Positions 18,735 to 27,183 of a DNA stretch of 64,000 nt are shown here, in pieces. The stretch lies in NCBI GenBank assembly GCA_965242795.1, contig OZ251505.1:248001-312000 (forward strand). Reading direction: 5' to 3'. This DNA is from Bin18 sp965242795. GTDB taxonomy: Bacteria > Desulfobacterota > Binatia > Bin18. The notes beneath the pieces are model-generated. The model was given only the letters and a program-made list of their open reading frames with translations. It had not been told where the DNA came from and ran no database searches. A program made the translations under genes and the position numbers. Every line of letters starts with the position of its first letter. Position 1 is the stretch's first letter.

Positions 18735-19418
18735 ATGATCGTTTCCATCCATATTCCCAAAACGGCCGGCAGTAGTTTCAGAGAAGGGCTCGAACGACAG
18801 TTGGGAGGGCGCTTGCTGACCGACTATGGGGATCGCCCCCTCTCTGATTCCATTTCCGACCGTTGGAGGCGGTTGAAAACCCGTATTGAGGTCCGCTCTC
18901 GGGCTGATGACTTGGTGGCGAACTACGATGCCGTTCATGGCCATTTCATCGCCACGAAGTACTTACCCCTGCGGGACCGTGCCGTCTTCTGTGCATTCTT
19001 CCGCGAGCCGGTGGAGCGTCTGCTCTCACAGTATCGCTACTGGTTGCGTACCCCCGACCTACAGAACCGGATGTGGGTGCAATTCGACGCACTCAGGATG
19101 ACACCCGCACAATTCGCATCCCTGCCCAGACAAACGAAGCTGTACCGGTTGTTCACCGGTGGGTTGCCGATGGAACGATTTGCCTTCGTCGGCATAACCG
19201 AAGAGTATGAAACCAGTCTCGAGCTCTTCAGAGCGATCTTCGGGATCGACATCCCGTACCGTCGAGCCAACGTCGATGAACAACCGAAGGAGGGTCCCGA
19301 TCGTCGAGAGCACGAAGCCGTCCGCGCCGCTCAACGTATGAACTCCGCAATCTACGATGCGGCCCGGCGGAGGTTCGACATCTTGTACCACCAATATGTA
19401 CGCAGCGGAGAACAGTGA
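18735..19418 (+). CDS. sulfotransferase family 2-like protein
   Basis: 227 residues. The start IVSIHIPKTAGSSFREGLER contains the phosphate-binding loop of PAPS-dependent sulfotransferases (PKTAGSS), and FCAFFREPVERLLSQYRYW is the matching 3'-phosphate segment. Such enzymes move sulfate from PAPS to carbohydrate or protein hydroxyls. No signal peptide is present, so action would be cytoplasmic on nucleotide-linked or lipid-linked glycan precursors. It heads a three-gene plus-strand group with lower GC than the secretion operon. Acceptor unknown. Confidence 0.8.
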   Translation: MIVSIHIPKTAGSSFREGLERQLGGRLLTDYGDRPLSDSISDRWRRLKTRIEVRSRADDLVANYDAVHGHFIATKYLPLRDRAVFCAFFREPVERLLSQYRYWLRTPDLQNRMWVQFDALRMTPAQFASLPRQTKLYRLFTGGLPMERFAFVGITEEYETSLELFRAIFGIDIPYRRANVDEQPKEGPDRREHEAVRAAQRMNSAIYDAARRRFDILYHQYVRSGEQ

Positions 19419-19442
19419 ACTTCCAGGAGAGGGCTTCCGACT

Positions 19443-20408
19443 ATGAACTCTTCCCTTCCAACGAAGCTTGGCTGCTTATGGAAAAAATTCCGACGGGGCA
19501 GCTCTGACAGCAGAAAATTCGTCGCAGCTGTGGTAGATGTTCATCCACGATTCGCCTGTGAAGCCGCATTATGGGCCGAGTGCATTGAAACACTCGAAGG
19601 ATGTCAGCCGGTATTATATCTTGTTGGCTCCTCACCGCCGAATCTTATTGCATTCGCCCGGGAAAGAGGCATCGAGATACGCACCTGCTCGCATCTCTAT
19701 CCAGAAGCTCCCCACTGCAGTAAGTATATCCCGTTCGATGATCTGTGCGGACAGAACGTAGCCGTCCTCGACTGCGATCTCTTTCCAGTCAGGGACTTCA
19801 CGTCATTCTTGTCGAACGAACTGATACGCCTTCCCCCCAACAACCATGCGAACCCGGCACGGCCGGTTTTTGCCCGGATAATGCAAGCGGTCGGAGTCGA
19901 AGATTCCGAGCCTGGACTCGCGCTCTTCAAAGGAGGAGGGGGGAGGGATACAGATCGCTTTAATGTCAGTGCAGGTCTGATTTGGCTGCCCAGCATCCAT
20001 TCCGCCCGTCGAAACCGCTTTCGCTACTGGGCCGAGTGGCTGTTAGCAAACCGGGATCGCCTCGAACTTCGTCTTGTCAATATCGACCAGATCGCCCTTG
20101 CCCTGGCTATTCGGGAAGACCCCACAGCGTTCTCATTTCTTCCTGCCCACACGAATGCCATTCTCCAGTTGTTGCCAGAAATTAACCAGGTATTCGCTTT
20201 CCACCTGACCTCGGGGCATATCAGCCAGTATCCCGCTTTCTTCAAGAAGCGGCAACTCATAGCCCAGGAGATCAACCCGGCCTTATCAGAAGAGATCGAA
20301 CGTCTCAATACACGGATTCGGCGGGTGCTCCCTTACCTGGACCGGTGGCCAGAGACGAGAGACTTCTCCGAAAATTTCTTGAATCCATCATGGCGCAGGC
20401 TAGCATAA
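19443..20408 (+). CDS. putative glycosyltransferase-like protein
   Basis: 321 residues, no named family recognised with certainty. The segment GQNVAVLDCDLFPVRDF has a DxD-like acidic motif after a hydrophobic strand, as in GT-A fold transferases that bind a nucleotide sugar through a metal. A later block (FNVSAGLIWLPS, then LVNIDQIALALAI) resembles the acceptor side of GT8- or GT32-like enzymes. It is cytoplasmic with no membrane segment. It starts 24 bases after the first sulfotransferase gene and is followed by another sulfotransferase, so a shared surface-glycan pathway is likely. Confidence 0.6.
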   Translation: MNSSLPTKLGCLWKKFRRGSSDSRKFVAAVVDVHPRFACEAALWAECIETLEGCQPVLYLVGSSPPNLIAFARERGIEIRTCSHLYPEAPHCSKYIPFDDLCGQNVAVLDCDLFPVRDFTSFLSNELIRLPPNNHANPARPVFARIMQAVGVEDSEPGLALFKGGGGRDTDRFNVSAGLIWLPSIHSARRNRFRYWAEWLLANRDRLELRLVNIDQIALALAIREDPTAFSFLPAHTNAILQLLPEINQVFAFHLTSGHISQYPAFFKKRQLIAQEINPALSEEIERLNTRIRRVLPYLDRWPETRDFSENFLNPSWRRLA

Positions 20409-20449
20409 CACGGATAAATTATCCTTTCCATTGAAAAAGCCAATTCCCT

Positions 20450-21523
20450 ATGAATCCACACCCTACCACGAACGATGCCGTTTCCCCCAGCATCCCTCAA
20501 AGAAGGGAAGACCTGGAGACCTTCGCTTTGTACAAGCGAAATTTTGCAGAACAAGTGGTACGGAATCTGCCGATTATACACGAACCGTTGTTCTCAACAT
20601 CCTTCCTCGCCCGGACATGCCTGAACGGAAAGCCCCGCCGGCTCATTCTGCACGCGGGCACCTCGAAGACCGGCACGACGGCGTTACAGTGGCATTTGGA
20701 CTCACAAAGAGCCGTACTTGCCGAAAGCGGCGTTTGGTACCCCCCGTCTTCACATATGAAGGGGGGGGGACCGAATCATCAGTGGCTCGTGTCGGTGCTG
20801 ATGGGCGCCGATGAAGCGGCATTTGTCGAGTCTATTCAAGAAGCGCTGCGCGACATGCCCGAGTCGGCCCATACGGTCATTCTGACGGCCGAGGGTATCT
20901 ACAACCACTGGCGAGACTATCCCCCGCAGGCGAAGGGCTTGTTACGGCATCTGGCCGCCCTGTTCGACTTCGAGATGTGCGTCTGGTTCCGGGAACCGGT
21001 CTCGTTTGCTGCTTCCTTCTATGCGCAAAACCTGACGAACCCTACAACATCGGAGACGCCAAGGAACGTCTATGGTCGGGATGTCGATTTTGACGACGCC
21101 TTACAAGACCCGTGGTGTCGGGAGCACCTCGATTATCTAGGCTTTTATTACGAAGCCCAATACCTGTTCGGTCCGGGGCGCGTCAGGCCGTTTTTGTACT
21201 CGGGCGATACGGTCGAGGCGTTTCTGGCGCACTACGCCATTCGGGCAACGGAAACCGTACACTGGGAGAACATCGGGTTGAGCGAGGCAGGCGTGCGGCT
21301 CATGCGTCAGGTCAATCGCTGGCGCTGCCGTTTGTCTCAGCCCCGGCAGAAACGCGTGGCAGCCTGGGTCCGGAGCATCGATGGCGTCGTCGGCAGATTA
21401 TCCCCGGCGTTCCGCTTGACGGAGCAACAGGCAGTTCTCGTCAATCGCTACGCCGGACGGGGATGGGCCATTCTGCAGGAGGAATGTCGGAAATCCGCAG
21501 CCTCTCGCCAAGTTGCCCGCTGA
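20450..21523 (+). CDS. sulfotransferase-like protein with a G9 tract
   Basis: 357 residues. RRLILHAGTSKTGTTALQWH carries the phosphate-binding loop (SKTGTTALQ) of P-loop sulfotransferases, and MCVWFREPVSFAASFYAQNL is the second PAPS segment. It differs from the gene at 18735 in having a longer helical C-terminal half. A run of nine G at 20761-20769 encodes MKGGGPN and would shift the frame if its length changed by one or two bases. The gene converges with the hypothetical gene at 21528 with a four-base gap. Acceptor unknown; glycan is likely from context. Confidence 0.75.
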   Translation: MNPHPTTNDAVSPSIPQRREDLETFALYKRNFAEQVVRNLPIIHEPLFSTSFLARTCLNGKPRRLILHAGTSKTGTTALQWHLDSQRAVLAESGVWYPPSSHMKGGGPNHQWLVSVLMGADEAAFVESIQEALRDMPESAHTVILTAEGIYNHWRDYPPQAKGLLRHLAALFDFEMCVWFREPVSFAASFYAQNLTNPTTSETPRNVYGRDVDFDDALQDPWCREHLDYLGFYYEAQYLFGPGRVRPFLYSGDTVEAFLAHYAIRATETVHWENIGLSEAGVRLMRQVNRWRCRLSQPRQKRVAAWVRSIDGVVGRLSPAFRLTEQQAVLVNRYAGRGWAILQEECRKSAASRQVAR

Positions 21524-21527
21524 ACGT

Positions 21528-21974
21528 TCAAGCGGTCACGTCTTCCGCGGCGAACCGATCCAGACGTTGCCGGATACCCGCGGCGTCAACGCCGGAAAAC
21601 GCAAGCGTCAGCTTGCCCGCGTCATCGACCGTAAAGCGCGCTTGCGGTGCGAGTTCTTCGGCGAGGCGCGCAATCCGCTCGTTCCACGCATTGCCATCGA
21701 GTGCAGGAGCGTCCGTGGAAGCCGCGGCGACCGCGTCCACTACGGCTTTGTATTTTTCGATGGCGTACAGTGAATGGCCGATCACGCACTGGCCGTATTG
21801 CAGTGCGGTGTACGTCCGCCCGCGGCGCGTTTCTTCGAAACACCGCTTGGGCGGAATCGGCAGCGCGTCGAGCCGGGCGCGGACCCACTCGTCTTCCGGG
21901 TCGGGCCGGACGGTACAAAACAAAAAGTTCACGTGCTGCATGCCGTCCGGCTTGGGGTAGATTTCCAGCAACAT
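21528..21974 (-). CDS. hypothetical protein
   Basis: 148 residues, family not recognised. No signal peptide or membrane helix. The first half is a strand-rich module with FLFCTVRPDPEDEWVRARLD; the second half is helical (YAIEKYKAVVDAVAAAS, AWNERIARLAEELA) and ends with a beta segment (ARFTVDDAGKLTLAFSGVD). Codon usage and the intact frame over sequence of typical composition make it a probable real gene. It precedes nothing on its strand but the convergent sulfotransferase, so context does not help. Confidence 0.6.
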   Translation of the reverse strand: MLLEIYPKPDGMQHVNFLFCTVRPDPEDEWVRARLDALPIPPKRCFEETRRGRTYTALQYGQCVIGHSLYAIEKYKAVVDAVAAASTDAPALDGNAWNERIARLAEELAPQARFTVDDAGKLTLAFSGVDAAGIRQRLDRFAAEDVTA

Positions 21975-22164
21975 GGCCGTTCCCGATATGCCCGTGCGCG
22001 AGGGAAGTCCCCGTTCCGGTGCGTTTCGAGGTTTCGACCTTTCGACACCCTTCGACAGGCTCAGGGACCAAGCTCAAGGCATCGCAAGCTCAGGACACCG
22101 CAAGTGCGACACATCGCAGGCGCAACGAACTCTCCCCCCAAATCAGCAATCCACAATCCCGCCC

Positions 22165-22938
22165 CTACTCCATCAGGAAGTTCGAGACGGTCGCCACGAA
22201 CCCTTCCGGCTCTTCCAGCATAATCATGTGCCCGGAGCTGTCGAAGTGGACCAGACGCGAGCCGGGGATCGCCTGCTGAAACGCCTCGCCGTAGGCCGGT
22301 GGGATCAGTTTGTCGGAATCGCCCCATAGCAACAGCGTCGGAAGCTGGATGCGGTGGATGCGTTTCTTGAGCCCCTTGTCGGGGATCGGCCAGAGGAATT
22401 TTCCGGTCGAGGCCAGGCAGCGGTACATTTCGAGTTGCGCTTCGGGGTCCTTCATCTGTTCGGTGAACATCCGGCTGACCGGGCCGCTCGGATCGTGGAA
22501 GACGTGTTCGACCAATTGCTGTGGGTTGAAGGTGAAGAAGTCCGGGATGGGTTGCTCTTCCAGCCACAGCCCCGCGGGACACACCAGCACCAAGCGGTTG
22601 ATCCGGTACGGCGCCAACGCGGCGACCTCCGCGGCCAACATGCCCCCCAGCGAGTGCCCGACGACGTGCGGACTGTCGATCTGCAGTTCGTCGAGAAAGT
22701 CGTGGTAGTAGAGGGCGAAGTCGATGATGTCGTCGAGGTGCTCGATGCCCGTTCCCGGGCCGAAGCCGGGGTGGGCCGGCGCATAGACCGTGAAGCTCCG
22801 CGCCAGCTCTTCCAAAAACGGGGCGCCGACCATCGGCCCGCCCGCACCGTGCAGAAATAGGAGCGGGTCCCCGCTGCCGCCCCACTGCATGGTGGTGCTG
22901 AATTTCCCGTTGCGAAGCGAGACTTTGACTTCTTGCAT
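22165..22938 (-). CDS. alpha/beta hydrolase
   Basis: 257 residues. The catalytic serine lies in VVGHSLGGML, the acid in LLWGDSDKLIPP, and the histidine in DSSGHMIMLEEP; the oxyanion segment is LLFLHGAGGPM. This is the classical soluble hydrolase set used for esters, lactones or C-C bond hydrolysis in ring-cleavage pathways. AAGGAG sits ten bases upstream of the ATG. The gene follows a luciferase-like oxidoreductase on the same strand by 124 bases, a pairing that fits breakdown of a small organic substrate, but which one is not visible. Confidence 0.9.
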   Translation of the reverse strand: MQEVKVSLRNGKFSTTMQWGGSGDPLLFLHGAGGPMVGAPFLEELARSFTVYAPAHPGFGPGTGIEHLDDIIDFALYYHDFLDELQIDSPHVVGHSLGGMLAAEVAALAPYRINRLVLVCPAGLWLEEQPIPDFFTFNPQQLVEHVFHDPSGPVSRMFTEQMKDPEAQLEMYRCLASTGKFLWPIPDKGLKKRIHRIQLPTLLLWGDSDKLIPPAYGEAFQQAIPGSRLVHFDSSGHMIMLEEPEGFVATVSNFLME

Positions 22939-23062
22939 CTCCGATACTCTCCTTGCGTTGGTGCTCGTGCGCCCGCCGGTTCCAGGCCGGGCGGATCGTT
23001 CGTTGCCCTACGACCGTCCGTAGCCCACGGAAGCCGGTGCCGCCCTCCCCTTGCCGAACCGC

Positions 23063-24280
23063 TTACAGCGCGGCGACGGCCACACGCTCCTCTTCGGCGA
23101 GCAGATGCGGCGCCCAGCGGTCTTCCCATTCGTTCCAGAGCCGCTCGCGCAGGTAGGGCATGACCTCTTTGGCGTACAACTCGGTGTTCTTTCTGGTCTG
23201 TTCGCGGCCCAGGTTGCCGAAGTGCAACAGCGAAAAAAGCTGGCCGACGTTCATTTCCCGCAGCACTTCGTCCAGCCGTTCGCGGACCGTGGCCGGCGAG
23301 CCGGCGATCACGTAGCCCTGATCGACGAACTCCTTCCATCCCAAGCCCTTCAACTGCTCGAAGCTGAACGGCGACTTGAGCGACTTGATGGTCTTGAGCG
23401 TCAGATACCCCGGGGCCGCGGCCCAGTGGTCGGGCACGTGCAGGCAGCGGTGGTAGAAGTACGAGGCGGCTTCGGCGTAGTCCTTCTCGGCTTGCGCGTC
23501 CGTCTCCGACACGCCGATGAGTTGCAGATAGCCGGCGCGATACGGGTTGCGGTCGCGCCCGGCGCGGTCCACGGCTTCCCAATAGCCCCGCATGATCTGT
23601 GTGGCCGGCTCGTAACCGAAGTAGCTGAGGAAGGCGTACATGTAGTCGTGCTTGGCGACCCACTCCCAGGTTTCCACGCTGCCGCCGCCGGGGATCCAGA
23701 CGGGCGGATGCGGCTTCTGGACCGGCCGCGGCCAGATGTTGACGTAGCGCAGCTGGTTGAACTTGCCGTTGAAGGCGAACGGTTCGGGCTCGGTCCACGC
23801 CTTGATGATCAGATCGTGCCCCTCGCGGTACTTCTCGCGCAAGGTGATCGGGGTCTGGCCGTACGCGAAATTCGTGTCCATCGACGTGCCGACCGGAAAG
23901 CCGCCCACGAACCGGCCGCCCGAAATGCAGTCCAGCATGGCCATTTCTTCGGCGATGCGGATCGGCGGGTTGTACAGCGCGATCGAGTTGCCCAGCACGA
24001 TCAGCGCCGCCTTGGAGGTCCGGCGCGCCAGGGTTGCCAGAATGATGTTCGGCGACGGCATCAGGCCGTAGGCGTTGGCGTGGTGTTCGTTGACGCAGAT
24101 TCCGTCGAAGCCCTGGCTGTCGGCGAATTCCAACTGGTCGAGATACTCGTTGTAGGTTTCGTGGCCGCGCACCGGGTCGAACAGCGAACTCGACACGTCC
24201 ACCCACACGCTGGGATGCTTCTCTTTGAAGTCGTCCGGCAGGTCCGGGTACGGCATGAGATGGAACCAGTGACTCTTCAT
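23063..24280 (-). CDS. LLM-class flavin-dependent oxidoreductase
   Basis: 405 residues. The TIM-barrel luciferase-like fold is shown by YLDQLEFADSQGFDGICVNEHH, LGNSIALYNPPIRIAEEMAMLD, GGRFVGGFPVGTSMDTNFAYG and the long WIPGGGSVETWEWVA segment. It is of the FMN-dependent group that oxygenates small substrates with reduced flavin. The ATG at 24280 has GGAGG seven bases upstream; in-frame sequence above it is repeat DNA. It is likely cotranscribed with the following alpha/beta hydrolase. Confidence 0.9.
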   Translation of the reverse strand: MKSHWFHLMPYPDLPDDFKEKHPSVWVDVSSSLFDPVRGHETYNEYLDQLEFADSQGFDGICVNEHHANAYGLMPSPNIILATLARRTSKAALIVLGNSIALYNPPIRIAEEMAMLDCISGGRFVGGFPVGTSMDTNFAYGQTPITLREKYREGHDLIIKAWTEPEPFAFNGKFNQLRYVNIWPRPVQKPHPPVWIPGGGSVETWEWVAKHDYMYAFLSYFGYEPATQIMRGYWEAVDRAGRDRNPYRAGYLQLIGVSETDAQAEKDYAEAASYFYHRCLHVPDHWAAAPGYLTLKTIKSLKSPFSFEQLKGLGWKEFVDQGYVIAGSPATVRERLDEVLREMNVGQLFSLLHFGNLGREQTRKNTELYAKEVMPYLRERLWNEWEDRWAPHLLAEEERVAVAAL

Positions 24281-24372
24281 CGTGCGCCCTCCTTTATGCG
24301 CGCCGCATGCGGCATCGCGCAGCCCGTGTGTATCAGCCCGGCGCAGAACCGACAACTCTATTTTCCTTCGAT

Positions 24373-24456
24373 TCTTCGCTGAAGAAATCCGAAAATCCTT
24401 CGACGATCTCAGGGTTCGAACCCAAGTGCCCTGAGCCCGTCGAAGGGTACGGAGCC
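24373..24456. repeat. dispersed 'cttcgac...ctcaggg' repeat
   Basis: The stretch holds CCTTCGACGATCTCAGGG facing CCCTGAGCCCGTCGAAGG, an imperfect long inverted repeat of the same family seen at 22046, 45440 and 46470. It lies between divergent genes. The ggttcgaacc inside it is not part of a tRNA. Confidence 0.7.
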
Positions 24457-24519
24457 GCATGGGAGAACAAAGCTATTCGACCACTAGCGAATAAAAAGCG
24501 AAAATCGTATAGTCCGGCC

Positions 24520-25614
24520 ATGCGCTTCTACGGACAGCCGGTCAAAGGCCGCGGGACATCCACCAACCCGCACAACCGCTTCGAATCCCTCAGCTACACG
24601 CCGGACCCGGACTATCTCGACCATCTGCTCGACAGCCCGGACGACGGCGACGAACCGCCCTCCCCGCGCACGCAGGTGTACCGCGACCCGTCGCGGAGCA
24701 TTCTGTCGCGGAACGACAGCCCGGACCTCGGCTTCTCGGTCAGCGTGAATCCGTACCGCGGCTGCGAGCACGGCTGCATCTATTGTTATGCGCGGCCGAC
24801 GCACGAGTTCCTCGGCATGTCCGCGGGGCTGGACTTCGAGACGCGCATCCTGGCCAAGGAGGACGCGCCCGCCCTGCTCCGCACGGCCCTCTCCGCGCGG
24901 AGCTATCGACCGGAGCCGATCATCATGTGCGGGATCACCGACCCGTATCAGCCCGTCGAACGCCGGCTGTGCATCACGCGCGGCTGCCTGCAGGTGCTGG
25001 CCGAATTCCGGAACCCGGTCGCCATCATCACCAAGAATGCGCTCGTCGCCCGCGACCGCGACCTGCTCGCCCAGCTTGCCGAGTCGCACGCCGCGTCGGT
25101 GTTCGTGTCGATCACCACGCTGAACCCCGAATTGGCGCGCACCCTGGAGCCGCGCGCGTCCGCGCCGCAACGGCGGCTGGCCGCGATCAACCTGCTGGCC
25201 GAAGCCGGCGTGCCGGTCGGCGTCATGTCCGCGCCGATCATTCCGGGGCTGAACGACCACGAAGTCCCCGCCATTCTCCAAGCCGCCGCGGATGCCGGGG
25301 CGCGTGCCGCGGGGCACACCGTGGTACGGCTGCCCTACGCGGTCAGCGAGTTGTTCGTCGAATGGCTGGAGACTCACTACCCGGAACGGAAGAACAAAGT
25401 GTTGAATCACATCCGCGCATTGCGTCGCGGCAAGCTGAACGACCCGCGCTGGCACGCACGGATGCGCGGCGAGGGCCGAACCGCGCAAGCCATTCACGAC
25501 CTGTTCGAGGTCGGCCGGCGCAAAGCCGGCCTGACCGCGCCATTTCCGGCGTTGTCCACCGCGGCCTTCTGCCGCCCGGAACGCGGCGGACAACTCGCGT
25601 TGTTCACCGCTTGA
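24520..25614 (+). CDS. PA0069 family radical SAM protein
   Basis: 364 residues. The iron-sulfur cluster motif is CEHGCIYC, with Cys-x3-Cys-x2-Cys spacing, followed by YARPTHEFLG, which identifies the PA0069 (SplB-like) family. Further motifs are ILSRNDSPDLGFSVSVNPYRG, GITDPYQPVER, TKNALVARDRDLL and APIIPGLNDHE. Family members have no settled substrate. The ATG at 24520 begins the usual 'MRFYGQPVKGRG' N terminus. A hairpin terminator lies 15-36 bases after the stop. Confidence 0.93.
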   Translation: MRFYGQPVKGRGTSTNPHNRFESLSYTPDPDYLDHLLDSPDDGDEPPSPRTQVYRDPSRSILSRNDSPDLGFSVSVNPYRGCEHGCIYCYARPTHEFLGMSAGLDFETRILAKEDAPALLRTALSARSYRPEPIIMCGITDPYQPVERRLCITRGCLQVLAEFRNPVAIITKNALVARDRDLLAQLAESHAASVFVSITTLNPELARTLEPRASAPQRRLAAINLLAEAGVPVGVMSAPIIPGLNDHEVPAILQAAADAGARAAGHTVVRLPYAVSELFVEWLETHYPERKNKVLNHIRALRRGKLNDPRWHARMRGEGRTAQAIHDLFEVGRRKAGLTAPFPALSTAAFCRPERGGQLALFTA

Positions 25615-25628
25615 TCTGCCGTGCCGGA

Positions 25629-25650
25629 GGGGCGAAAAATCTTTCGCCCC
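25629..25650. terminator. bidirectional hairpin terminator
   Basis: GGGGCGAAA (25629-25637) pairs perfectly with TTTCGCCCC (25642-25650) around a four-base loop, in the 46-base gap between two convergent genes. The stem ends with an A/T pair block, so T-rich bases in the stem could act on either strand, though no long T tract follows. Confidence 0.6.
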
Positions 25651-25660
25651 GCGGTGGTGG

Positions 25661-26446
25661 TCAGGACAGCACCATCGGCAGGCCGAGATACTCGGCGTAC
25701 ATGAAATCGCGGTGCTCGATCAGCACGGGATCCAGAGCCCTGGCAATGTCCGGCTGCGGAAACTCGAACGCCGCGCGCAGCACGTCAGGGATGGGACATT
25801 GCTCCGGAGGGAGCGGCTTCATCAACGCGCAGAACGTTGCCCAGTAAAAGTCCAGCGCGGTGAGTTGCGCCCCTATCAGAAACCGGTGCCCCTCGGTCCG
25901 CCGAGCTTTGAGGCGTGCGGACAACAGCGTCAGGACGTCGATGACGCGCTGCTTGGCGATCCGGCCGACGCCCGGCCGATAGCCGTATTTCTGGCCGAGA
26001 TAGCCGCCCATCTCCGCGGGGACCGGGTATTCCACGTTCGGGTCCTGCGCGTAGTCGCAGATCAACAGCCGCAGGCACCAGCCCAAGCCCATCTCGCCGC
26101 AGATCTCGTGCGCCAGCCCGAACATGAGCGCCCGCTGTTCCGGGTCCGCGGGAATCAGACCCGGGTCCGGCTGCAAGCGTTCGAGCAACAGCAGAATCTC
26201 CGCCCAGCCGGAGCGGGGCGCCTCGTCCTCGAACATGGCGTTCGGGGCGCTGTCTTCGCCCGTCCATTCGACCAACGGCTTGTTGGCCGCGGGGTCGCCC
26301 GGCATGTACAGCGTGGCCGTAAACGGAACGTCCTTCACCTTGAGCATTCCCTTGACCGCCTCGCCCCACGGGCTGGGCGCATTCGCCACGAAAGCCATGC
26401 GCAGGCCGTTTGCCTGCAGGGCATCTTCGCAACTCACGAACTGCAT
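25661..26446 (-). CDS. glutathione S-transferase-like protein
   Basis: 261 residues. The N-terminal half fits a thioredoxin-like domain (LRMAFVANAPSPWGEAVKGML, then VPFTATLYMPGDPAANKPLVEW with the cis-Pro region) and the C-terminal half an all-helical domain (LFGLAHEICGEMGLGWCLRLL, LIGAQLTALDFYWATFCALM). No cysteine sits at the usual active-site start, so a Tyr/Ser-type or non-catalytic member is possible. The ATG at 26446 has GGAGG just upstream. Substrate unknown. Confidence 0.75.
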   Translation of the reverse strand: MQFVSCEDALQANGLRMAFVANAPSPWGEAVKGMLKVKDVPFTATLYMPGDPAANKPLVEWTGEDSAPNAMFEDEAPRSGWAEILLLLERLQPDPGLIPADPEQRALMFGLAHEICGEMGLGWCLRLLICDYAQDPNVEYPVPAEMGGYLGQKYGYRPGVGRIAKQRVIDVLTLLSARLKARRTEGHRFLIGAQLTALDFYWATFCALMKPLPPEQCPIPDVLRAAFEFPQPDIARALDPVLIEHRDFMYAEYLGLPMVLS

Positions 26447-26646
26447 GATCGCCTCCTTTTCTCCTTCTTTCCCTTGCGGCGTTCGTCCCCTTCCGACCGA
26501 TGGAGGACGACTCGGACGCTCCCTGCTACCGTAATCCTGCGCGCCGCGCCATATCATGCGACTTGATCGACTCGGCCGCGACGGATAGCTTCGGGCGCGT
26601 GACGCGCGACAACCCGCCTTCCTTGCCCCGCTCTTCTTCACCGTCC

Positions 26647-27180
26647 ATGTCCTGGTCCGCACCGCCGATCTGGTTCGGGCTGCTGGGGGTCGGGATCGCC
26701 GGATTTCTGCTCTGGTTCATCTACGCCAAGCCCGCGGCCTCCGGTCATGGCGCATGGCTGGGCTTCCTGCCCACAGCCAACGCCAGCCTGAACGCACTGG
26801 CCGCGGTTTGCCTGACGGCCGGTTTCGTCAACGTCAAACGCGGGAATACCGATGCTCACAGGAAGTGCATGTTGGCTGCACTCATCTTCTCAACACTTTT
26901 CCTGGCTGGCTATATCGTTTACCACCACTTCCATGGCGACACCCCGTTTCCCGGCCAAGGCGCTATCCGGCCCGTCTATTTCAGCATTCTCATCAGCCAC
27001 ATCGTCCTGTCGGTGCTCGCCCTGCCGCTGGTCCTGACGACCGTCTTCTATGCCCTGCGTGGCCGATTCGAGTCTCACAAGAAAATTGCCCGGCTGACCT
27101 TTCCGGTCTGGCTGTACGTATCCGTCAGTGGAGTAGCGGTGTACTTCTTTCTGAGAGCTTACGCTAGTCACCGAGGTTAA
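26647..27180 (+). CDS. DUF420 (YozB/CtaM-like) membrane protein
   Basis: 177 residues with four or five membrane helices: FGLLGVGIAGFLLWFIY, NASLNALAAVCLTAGFVN, MLAALIFSTLFLAGYIVY, ILISHIVLSVLALPLVL and LYVSVSGVAVYFFLR. The conserved histidines of the family are seen in DAHRKCM, YHHFHGDT, ISHIVL and ESHKKIAR, which are thought to bind heme or copper. DUF420 members (CtaM in Staphylococcus) are needed for a cytochrome oxidase. No oxidase gene is nearby. The start at 26647 lacks a clear ribosome-binding site; an upstream ATG at 26500 would add 49 non-family residues. Confidence 0.82.
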   Translation: MSWSAPPIWFGLLGVGIAGFLLWFIYAKPAASGHGAWLGFLPTANASLNALAAVCLTAGFVNVKRGNTDAHRKCMLAALIFSTLFLAGYIVYHHFHGDTPFPGQGAIRPVYFSILISHIVLSVLALPLVLTTVFYALRGRFESHKKIARLTFPVWLYVSVSGVAVYFFLRAYASHRG

Positions 27181-27183
27181 GAC

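Noticed and set aside
24411..24427. A T-arm-like ggttcgaacc suggesting a tRNA
   Set aside because: No acceptor or anticodon stems fit around it; it is part of a dispersed repeat.
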